Source: an uncultured Fretibacterium sp.
GTDB lineage: Bacteria > Synergistota > Synergistia > Synergistales > Aminobacteriaceae
DNA length: 5,082 nt
Assembly (NCBI GenBank): GCA_905373185.1
Contig: CAJPSE010000136.1
Coordinates: forward strand, 1-5,082
Direction: 5' to 3'
Shown here: piece after piece, positions 1 through 5,082 of the stretch
Numbering within the stretch: position 1 is the stretch's first letter
How the letters are laid out: every line of letters starts with the position of its first letter
Notes under the pieces: model-generated
Databases searched by the model: none
Seen by the model: the letters and a program-made list of their open reading frames with translations, nothing else
Told to the model about the DNA's origin: nothing
Position numbers and translations under genes: made by a program

Positions 1-772
1 CTTGCCCTTCTTGCTGCGGCGCTTCACGATCTCCCCGCCCGCCCGCTACTCCGAGGCCACCCTGATCAAGACGCTGGAGGAGGACGGGGTGGGCCGTCCC
101 TCCACCTACGCGACGATCGTCGATACGCTCTTCGGACGCGGCTACGTGGAGAAGAACGAGGAGAAGCGGCTTTTCCCCACATCGCTGGGCATGACGGTGG
201 ACGAGTTTCTCAAGCGGTACTTCGACCGCGAGGACCTCTCCTCCATCGTCGATGCGGGGTTCACCGCTCAGATGGAGAAGGAGCTGGACGAGGTCGAGGA
301 GGCCAAGCGCCGCTGGCTGGACGTGGTGCGCGAGTTCTGGACCGAGTTCTCCAGGACGGTGGAGGAGGCGCGCGGGGCCGACAGGGTGCCCCTGCCGGAG
401 CCCGAGCCAATAGGCGAGGACTGCCCCGAGTGCGGCAAGGCACTGGTGAAGAAGCGCGGCCGCTTCGGCGAGTTCATCGCCTGCACCGGGTACCCGGAGT
501 GCCGCTACACGCGCGCCATTCTGTCCACCATCGGCGTGAAGTGCCCCAAATGCGGGGAGGAAAACGGCGGGGAGATCGTGAAGCGCCGCAGCAAGAAGGG
601 CAAGACCTTCTACAGCTGCTCCCGCTACCCGGACTGCGACTACATCTCCTGGAACCCGCCCACGGGCGAGAAGTGCCCGGAGTGCGGCGAGGAGCTTTTC
701 AGGCGCGGCAAGACGCGCTTCTGTCAGGCGTGCGGTTATAAGGAACAGGATCAGGCCCCATCCGATGATTGA
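1..772 (+). CDS. topA: DNA topoisomerase I, C-terminal part (5' end outside window)
   Basis: Type IA topoisomerase, which relaxes negative supercoils through a 5'-phosphotyrosine intermediate. The window enters the gene mid-way: codons run from base 2 to a TGA at 770-772, giving 256 codons. The TTG at base 2 is an internal leucine, not a start. Residues 6-48 match the end of the catalytic core, including RYSEATLIKTLEE and GRPSTYATI (residues 31-39). The Toprim domain and catalytic tyrosine lie upstream, out of view. Three C-terminal four-cysteine zinc ribbons follow, with cysteine codons spanning 422-502, 542-637 and 674-733 (CPECG, CPKCG and CPECG openings). These bind single-stranded DNA in the family. 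The last 10 or so residues are polar. The stop overlaps the start of trmFO by 8 bp, so the two are probably co-transcribed. Composition is GC-rich like trmFO. The identification is secure; only the 3' third is visible. Confidence 0.96.
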   Translation, partial: LPFLLRRFTISPPARYSEATLIKTLEEDGVGRPSTYATIVDTLFGRGYVEKNEEKRLFPTSLGMTVDEFLKRYFDREDLSSIVDAGFTAQMEKELDEVEEAKRRWLDVVREFWTEFSRTVEEARGADRVPLPEPEPIGEDCPECGKALVKKRGRFGEFIACTGYPECRYTRAILSTIGVKCPKCGEENGGEIVKRRSKKGKTFYSCSRYPDCDYISWNPPTGEKCPECGEELFRRGKTRFCQACGYKEQDQAPSDD

Positions 773-2126
773 CAGGCCCCCCGAACGGCTCGCCGGCGCC
801 CGTCACCTGCCCGTCTGCAGCGTCGTCGGGGGAGGACTGGCCGGCTGCGAGGCCGCCTGGCAGCTGGCGGAGCGGGGTGTCCCGGTCCGCCTGTTCGAGA
901 TGCGGCCCCTCGTCATGTCCCCCGCCCACACGACCGACCGGCTCGCGGAGGTGGTGTGCAGCAACTCCTTCGGTGCGGAGGGGGAGACGGCCGCCGCGGG
1001 CATCCTGAAGGCGGAGCTCGCGATCCTCCGGTCCCTCGTTCTGGAGTGCGCGCACGCCTCCCGCGTCCCCGCGGGCGGGGCCCTGGCGGTGGATCGGGAG
1101 CGCTTCTCCACGCTCGTCACGGAGCGCATCCTGGGACACCCCAACATCGCCCTCGTCCGGGAGGAGGTCCGCACGATCCCCACGGGGCCCACGGTCCTCG
1201 CCACCGGTCCCCTGACGGCGGAGCCGCTGGCCCATGTCCTGCGCGAGGCGCTGGGGCACGAATACGTGGCGTTCTTCGACGCGGTGGCCCCCATCGTGAC
1301 GCTCGAGTCCGTCGACATGGACAAGGCCTACGTCGCCGGGCGCTACGGGCGCGGCGACGACTACATCAACTGCCCCATGACGGGGGAGGAGTACGCGGCG
1401 TTCCTGGAGGCGCTCCTGGCCGCGAAGCGTGCTCTGCCCCACGATTTCGAGAGGGGAATGTACTTCGAGGGCTGCATGCCCGTCGAGGCCATCGCCGACC
1501 GCGGGCCCGACACGCTGCGGTTTGGCCCCATGAAGCCCGTGGGGCTCCCCGACCCGCGGACCGGCCGGGAGCCCTGGGCTGTGGTGCAGCTGCGCCGGGA
1601 CAACGCCGAGGGGACGCTCTACAACCTCGTGGGGTTTCAGACGGGGCTCGAGTGGGGCGAGCAGCGGCGCGTGTTCTCGATGATCCCCGGCCTGGAGCAC
1701 GCGGAGTTCGTCCGATTCGGCGTGATGCACCGCAACACGTCGGTCAACGCCCCTGCGGTGCTGGACGCGCATCTGCGTCCTCTGCCCCTGGGGCGCGGGG
1801 ACCTGTTCTTGGCGGGGCAGATCACGGGCGTGGAGGGCTACATGGAGAGCACGGCGATGGGCCTGGTTGCCGGGGTAAACGCCGCCCGGCTCCTGGAGGG
1901 GCTTCCCTTGCCGGAATGGCCCGGGGAGACGGCCGTGGGCTCGCTGCTGCGCTATCTGCGTGGGGCCGACCCGAGGCATTTCCAGCCGATGAACACGAAT
2001 CTGGGGATCTTTCCCCCCCTTGCGGAGCGGATCCGAAACAAGCGCGAGCGCGCCACCGCCTTCTATGCCCGGGCCGTTGCCGCGGCGGAGGTGTTTGGGG
2101 AGGAACTGGCCCGCCTGGGCTCATAG
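765..2126 (+). CDS. trmFO: Methylenetetrahydrofolate-tRNA-(uracil-5-)-methyltransferase TrmFO
   Basis: Cytoplasmic flavoenzyme making m5U54 in the T-loop of tRNA, using 5,10-methylene-tetrahydrofolate as carbon donor and FADH2 as reductant. It is 453 aa, close to the usual 435-450. The N-terminal FAD-binding Rossmann motif VVGGGLAGCEAAW has glycines 22, 24 and 27, followed by FEMRP at 44-48. The conserved CSNS has Cys65, and FEGCMP has Cys237; these correspond to the two functional cysteines of Bacillus TrmFO (Cys53 and Cys226). Further family blocks are VPAGGALAVDR (101-111), ATGPLT (146-151), NCPMT (202-206), FGPMKPVGL (253-261), GVMHRNT and GQITGVEGY (351-359), and FQPMNTN near the C-terminus. 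ATG 765 is the only plausible start upstream of the glycine motif. It leaves about 10 more N-terminal residues than Bacillus TrmFO, and its ribosome site is weak (AGGA at 747-750, 14 bases away), so coupling to topA translation is likely. The gene is intact, with no missing key residue. Confidence 0.97.
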   Translation: MIDRPPERLAGARHLPVCSVVGGGLAGCEAAWQLAERGVPVRLFEMRPLVMSPAHTTDRLAEVVCSNSFGAEGETAAAGILKAELAILRSLVLECAHASRVPAGGALAVDRERFSTLVTERILGHPNIALVREEVRTIPTGPTVLATGPLTAEPLAHVLREALGHEYVAFFDAVAPIVTLESVDMDKAYVAGRYGRGDDYINCPMTGEEYAAFLEALLAAKRALPHDFERGMYFEGCMPVEAIADRGPDTLRFGPMKPVGLPDPRTGREPWAVVQLRRDNAEGTLYNLVGFQTGLEWGEQRRVFSMIPGLEHAEFVRFGVMHRNTSVNAPAVLDAHLRPLPLGRGDLFLAGQITGVEGYMESTAMGLVAGVNAARLLEGLPLPEWPGETAVGSLLRYLRGADPRHFQPMNTNLGIFPPLAERIRNKRERATAFYARAVAAAEVFGEELARLGS

Positions 2127-2130
2127 GGAC

Positions 2131-2136
2131 AGAGGG
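2131..2136 (+). promoter_or_regulatory. Ribosome binding site of hsdM
   Basis: AGAGGG lies 5 bases before ATG 2142, inside the 15-bp gap between trmFO and hsdM. It supports this start for hsdM. The gap is too short to hold a full promoter or a hairpin terminator, so hsdM is probably read from the topA-trmFO transcript or from a promoter inside trmFO. Confidence 0.6.
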
Positions 2137-2141
2137 ATATC

Positions 2142-3710
2142 ATGACGGACTCACGAAAGGAACGGGAGCGTGCGGAGCTTTTCCGCGTGATATGGAGCAT
2201 CGCCAATGACCTGCGGGGCAGCGTGGATGGCTGGGACTTCAAGCAATATGTCCTCGGAATGCTGTTTTATCGCTATATCTCCGAGAACCTTGCGGTATAC
2301 ATCAATGAGGGCGAACAGGAGGCCGGCAATGCCGGATTCGACTATGCCGCGCTCTCCGACGCGGAGGCGGAGGAGGCCCGTGCGGGATTGGTGGCGGCAA
2401 AAGGTTTTTTTATCCTGCCCAGCGAGCTCTTTGAAAACGTCCGCCGGAGGGCGGTGCAGGACGAAAACCTGAACGAAACGCTGGAGGCCGTGTTCCGCAA
2501 TATCGAGGCTTCCGCGCAGGGCAGCCCCAGCGAGGAGGATTTCAAGGGCTTGTTTGACGACATTGACGTCAACAGCAACAGGTTAGGCGGCAGCGTCGCC
2601 AAAAGAAACGAACGCCTTGTCAAACTGATGAACGGCGTAGCGGATATGAAGCTTGGCCGTTACCAAGATAACACGATCGACGCTTTCGGAGACGCTTATG
2701 AGTACCTGATGGGGATGTACGCCTCCAACGCTGGGAAAAGCGGCGGAGAATACTTCACCCCGCAGGAGGTGTCCGAACTGTTGACCCGTATTGCGGTTCA
2801 CGGCAAAACGGAGATCAACAAGGTGTATGACCCGGCCTGCGGTTCAGGTTCCCTGCTCTTGAAGGCGGCGAAGGTCCTCGGCAGGGAGAACGTGCGGCTG
2901 GGTTTTTTCGGGCAGGAGATCAACATCACGACCTACAACCTTTGCCGCATCAACATGTTTCTGCACGATATCGACTACGACAAGTTCGATATCGCCCACG
3001 GCGACACGCTGACCGATCCCCGGCACTGGGACGACGAGCCGTTTGAGGCCATCGTGTCCAATCCCCCCTACTCCATCCGCTGGGAGGGGGACGCCAACCC
3101 CCTGATGATCAACGACCCCCGCTTTTCTCCGGCGGGCGTTCTGGCCCCAAAGTCGAAGGCCGACCTCGCCTTCATCATGCACAGCCTCTCGTGGCTGGCG
3201 TCCAGCGGGACGGCGGCCATCGTCTGCTTTCCCGGCGTGATGTACCGGGGCGGAGCGGAGCGAAAGATACGGAAATACCTGATCGACAACAACTTTGTCG
3301 ACTGTGTGATACAGCTTCCCGACAATCTTTTCTTTGGCACCAGCATCGCCACCTGCATCCTGGTGCTGAAGCGGTCCAAGGCGGAGAACGCCACCCTGTT
3401 CATCGATGCCTCCCGGGAGTTCGTCAAGGTGACGAACAGCAACAAGTTGACGCAGGACAACATCGACGCCATCGTCACCGCCTATGCCGAACGGGAGGAT
3501 AGGGCGTACTTCACGAGGCTTGTGCCGAACGGAGAGATCGCGGATCAGGATTACAACCTCTCCGTCACGACCTATGTCGAACGTGAGGACACGAGGGAAA
3601 GGGTCGATATCGCCAGCCTCAACGCGGAGATTGCGGAAATCGTTGCCCGTGAGCAGGTTTTGCGCGACGAGATCGGCAGGATCATCGCGGAGATCGAGGT
3701 GGGGGCATGA
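2142..3710 (+). CDS. hsdM: Type I restriction-modification system, DNA methyltransferase subunit HsdM
   Basis: Modification subunit of a Type I RM enzyme. With HsdS it makes N6-methyladenine at the target, and with HsdR it forms the restriction complex. It is 522 aa, full length for the EcoR124I-like (type IC) branch, which is about 520. Residues 9-150 are the helical HsdM N-terminal domain (WDFKQYVLGMLFYRYISENL at 31-50). The methyltransferase core shows GGEYFTPQEVSELL (motif X region, 201-214), the S-adenosylmethionine loop DPACGSGSLLLKA (from 230) and the catalytic NPPY (307-310), followed by KADLAFIMHSLSWL and the QLPDNLFFGTSIATCILVLK block. Residues 489-522 form a charged helix that in this family packs against HsdS. 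All catalytic motifs are intact, so methylation activity is expected. It starts 15 bp after trmFO, and its TGA overlaps the rhuM ATG (ATGA, 3707-3710). GC content, about 62% in 2161-2220, is lower than in trmFO. Confidence 0.97.
   Translation: MTDSRKERERAELFRVIWSIANDLRGSVDGWDFKQYVLGMLFYRYISENLAVYINEGEQEAGNAGFDYAALSDAEAEEARAGLVAAKGFFILPSELFENVRRRAVQDENLNETLEAVFRNIEASAQGSPSEEDFKGLFDDIDVNSNRLGGSVAKRNERLVKLMNGVADMKLGRYQDNTIDAFGDAYEYLMGMYASNAGKSGGEYFTPQEVSELLTRIAVHGKTEINKVYDPACGSGSLLLKAAKVLGRENVRLGFFGQEINITTYNLCRINMFLHDIDYDKFDIAHGDTLTDPRHWDDEPFEAIVSNPPYSIRWEGDANPLMINDPRFSPAGVLAPKSKADLAFIMHSLSWLASSGTAAIVCFPGVMYRGGAERKIRKYLIDNNFVDCVIQLPDNLFFGTSIATCILVLKRSKAENATLFIDASREFVKVTNSNKLTQDNIDAIVTAYAEREDRAYFTRLVPNGEIADQDYNLSVTTYVEREDTRERVDIASLNAEIAEIVAREQVLRDEIGRIIAEIEVGA
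3696..3701 (+). promoter_or_regulatory. Ribosome binding site of the rhuM-like gene
   Basis: GAGGTG inside the last codons of hsdM lies 5 bases before ATG 3707. It supports translation of the next gene from the ATGA overlap, by coupling or reinitiation after hsdM. Confidence 0.55.
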
Positions 3711-4441
3711 ATGGCGAGTTCCGTTTTTTGATGTACCGCTCCGCGGAGGAGAACGTTGCCGTCAACGCCGTCATCCGGGATGAGACCGTCTGGCTGACGC
3801 AAAAGACCATGGCGGAGCTGTTTGGCGTTCAACCGCCTGCGATCAACAAGCATTTGAAAAATATTTTCAACGAAGGCGAACTGGATGAAGGAGTGGTTGT
3901 TTCCAAAATGGAAATAACCACTTTACATGGGGCAATGCCCGAAAAAACACAAGCAAGAGAAGTGCAGTTCTACAACCTGGACGCTATTATCTCCGTCGGC
4001 TACCGCTATGCCATAATGGGGCGAACCGCCGCCGAGATCATCCATGCCGAGGCAGACAGGCACAAGGAGAACATGGGGCTGACCACCTGGAAGAACGCCC
4101 CGGACGGACGCATCCTGAAATCGGACGTGACCGTCGCAAAAAACTACCTGGGCGAAAAGCAAATTCGACAGTTGGAACGAACCGTATCGGGATACTTCGA
4201 CTACATCGAAGATCTGATCGAGCGGGAGAACACCTTTACCATGGAGGAGTTCGCCGCCAGCGTCAATGAATTTCTGGCCTTTCGCCGCTATGATGTTTTG
4301 CATGACAAAGGGAAAATATCCAGGGGCACCGCGGACGCAAAGGCCGAAGAGGAGTACGCGACGTTCAACAAAACCCAGAAGATCACCTCGGACTTCGACC
4401 GCGCGGTGCGGCGGATGCTGAAGGAAGGCAAGCGGCCATGA
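3707..4441 (+). CDS. RhuM-family protein, internally shortened, between hsdM and hsdS
   Basis: Member of the RhuM family (named after a Salmonella SPI-3 gene), often found inside Type I RM loci and sometimes labelled a DNA-binding protein of that cluster. No biochemical function is established. Residues 1-100 carry the N-terminal part: WLTQKTMAELFGV followed by INKHLKNIFNEGEL resembles a helix-turn-helix, and REVQFYNLDAIISVGYR ends at 100. The C-terminal part starts at once with YAIMGRTAAEII (101-112) and continues through NMGLTTWKN (123-130), ILKSDVTVAKNYL and TSDFDRAVRRMLK. In full-length relatives (about 330-345 aa, from memory) some 95 residues lie between these two parts, including the ATQFRIWAT, DDERLK, DYFDELLERIREIR, SERRFYQKITDIY and VQNKL blocks. 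Here they are absent although the frame stays open, so this looks like a clean in-frame deletion. The product may be a decayed remnant or a functional short form. Both ends overlap neighbours by ATGA, so it is translated within the hsd operon. Confidence 0.88.
   Translation: MNGEFRFLMYRSAEENVAVNAVIRDETVWLTQKTMAELFGVQPPAINKHLKNIFNEGELDEGVVVSKMEITTLHGAMPEKTQAREVQFYNLDAIISVGYRYAIMGRTAAEIIHAEADRHKENMGLTTWKNAPDGRILKSDVTVAKNYLGEKQIRQLERTVSGYFDYIEDLIERENTFTMEEFAASVNEFLAFRRYDVLHDKGKISRGTADAKAEEEYATFNKTQKITSDFDRAVRRMLKEGKRP
4421..4428 (+). promoter_or_regulatory. Ribosome binding site of hsdS
   Basis: AAGGAAGG near the end of the rhuM-like gene lies 9 bases before ATG 4438. It is the strongest ribosome site in the window. 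It supports the hsdS start within the ATGA overlap, which would let HsdS be made efficiently even if the upstream gene is poorly translated. Confidence 0.65.
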
Positions 4442-5082
4442 GTCGGCTGGAAGAGCTGATACGGGAACATTGCCCGGATGGGGTTGATTTTTATGAATTA
4501 AGAGAGATATTTGATTTGAAAAATGGATATACTCCATCGAAATCAAACCCGTCTTTTTGGAAAAAGGGGACTGTTCCATGGTTCCGAATGGAGGATATAA
4601 GGGAGAATGGACGTATTTTGTCCGATTCTTTGCAGCATATCACACTGGAAGCTGTTAAGGGAAACCTGTTCCCTGCCAACTCGATTATTGTGGCAACCTC
4701 TGCGACAATAGGGGAGCACGCGTTAATTACTGTTGCATCCTTGGCAAATCAGAGATTTACGTACCTTACACGCAAAAAGGAGTTTGTTGAGCGGGTTGAC
4801 CCCATGTTCGCCTTCTACTATTGCTTTAAATTGGACCAATGGTGTTTGGAGAATACAAATATCTCCAGCTTTGAGTCTGTCGATATGACAAGGTTTGTGC
4901 GATTTAAGATGCCCCTCCCCCCTCTGCCGGTACAAAGCGAAATTGTCCGCATTTTGGATAGTTTTTCGGCTCTCACGGCAAAGCTCTCGGCGGAACTTCA
5001 TGCGGAGCTCACGGCGCGAAAAAAACAGTATGAATATTACCGTGACCTGCTCTTGACTTTTGGCGATATTGACAGAACGCTG
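4438..5082 (+). CDS. hsdS: Type I restriction-modification system, specificity subunit HsdS (3' end outside window)
   Basis: Specificity subunit, which recognises one half of the bipartite DNA target with each target-recognition domain (TRD) and holds the HsdM subunits. The reading frame is open from ATG 4438 to the window end, 215 codons with no stop. It begins MSRLEELIREHCPDGVDFYE, the usual opening of this HsdS branch. TRD1 spans about residues 20-162 and includes NGYTPSK (29-35), TVPWFRMEDIRENGRIL (45-61), NSIIVATSATIGEHALI (81-97), ANQRFTYLT (103-111) and the PLPPLPVQSEIVRILD exit (159-174). Residues 170-207 form the central conserved helical spacer, ending YYRDLLLTF. A normal HsdS is about 400 aa, so a second TRD is expected beyond the window, though a half-length form cannot be excluded. 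Composition drops to about 33% GC at 4501-4560 and recovers after about 4905, marking TRD1 as foreign relative to its flanks. Confidence 0.94.
   Translation, partial: MSRLEELIREHCPDGVDFYELREIFDLKNGYTPSKSNPSFWKKGTVPWFRMEDIRENGRILSDSLQHITLEAVKGNLFPANSIIVATSATIGEHALITVASLANQRFTYLTRKKEFVERVDPMFAFYYCFKLDQWCLENTNISSFESVDMTRFVRFKMPLPPLPVQSEIVRILDSFSALTAKLSAELHAELTARKKQYEYYRDLLLTFGDIDRTL
4485..4905. other. AT-rich block coinciding with TRD1 of hsdS (probable domain-swap segment)
   Basis: By hand count GC is 33% at 4501-4560 and 48% at 4621-4680, against about 62% in hsdM at 2161-2220 and about 78% in trmFO at 1021-1080. Both the first codons of hsdS and the conserved spacer after about 4905 are visibly GC-richer. 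The block boundaries match the TRD boundaries. Exchange of TRDs between hsdS alleles through flanking conserved regions is a known route to new specificity, so this block was probably brought in as a unit. Edges are approximate. Confidence 0.55.

Noticed and set aside
2..4. TTG at base 2 as a possible gene start
   Set aside because: The sequence that follows is the interior of topoisomerase I, so the codon is an internal leucine of a gene that begins outside the window.
699..1979. Long open frame on the minus strand (426 codons) opposite topA/trmFO
   Set aside because: It lies opposite a clear trmFO with all family motifs. Its product is rich in Arg, Gly, Pro and His with no recognisable domain, as expected from antisense frames in GC-rich DNA.
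2127..2141. Possible terminator or promoter between trmFO and hsdM
   Set aside because: Fifteen bases, largely taken by the ribosome site, leave no room for a hairpin with a T-run or for -35/-10 boxes.
956..2209. Long open frame on the plus strand in another frame (417 codons) within trmFO, running into hsdM
   Set aside because: The product is low-complexity Arg/Gly/Ala-rich with no family resemblance. It is a frame shadow of trmFO in GC-rich sequence.
2406..2412. Run of seven T in hsdM as a phase-variation tract
   Set aside because: Seven bases is short for slippage-based switching, the frame is intact and no second repeat unit supports it. It encodes the conserved-looking GFFIL stretch.
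3923..4579. Minus-strand open frame of 218 codons opposite the rhuM-like gene and hsdS
   Set aside because: It overlaps two supported plus-strand genes with coupled starts and shows no recognisable motif.

Overview
This window is the junction between a housekeeping operon and a Type I restriction-modification (RM) locus. All genes are on the + strand and packed end to end. The 5' part (1-2126) is very GC-rich (about 78% in 1021-1080) and holds the 3' end of topA (DNA topoisomerase I) and a complete trmFO (folate/FAD-dependent tRNA m5U54 methyltransferase). The 3' part (2142-5082) holds hsdM (complete), a RhuM-family gene (shortened) and the first 215 codons of hsdS, which runs off the window end.

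Organism: a high-GC bacterium that uses TrmFO rather than the S-adenosylmethionine-dependent TrmA. The topA-trmFO pairing is familiar from Firmicutes and relatives. The composition and protein flavour fit a Synergistota-type genome, but that is a low-confidence guess, because nothing in the window fixes the taxon.

Layout: topA and trmFO overlap by 8 bp. After a 15-bp gap (2127-2141) with no visible terminator or promoter comes hsdM. The stop of hsdM overlaps the start of rhuM, and the stop of rhuM overlaps the start of hsdS, each as ATGA. The unit therefore looks like one transcript with translational coupling. HsdM and HsdS together form the adenine methyltransferase; hsdR is not in view and would be expected downstream. 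The RhuM-like gene is a known passenger of Type I RM loci with no settled function.

The points most worth a second look are: the RhuM-like protein appears to lack about 95 residues of its conserved core by an in-frame deletion; an AT-rich block sits in rhuM just before that junction; the first target-recognition domain of hsdS is a sharply AT-rich island between GC-rich flanks; and the RM locus sits directly behind trmFO. There is no gene-free stretch over 300 bases. I saw no RNA gene, CRISPR array, insertion sequence or convincing terminator.
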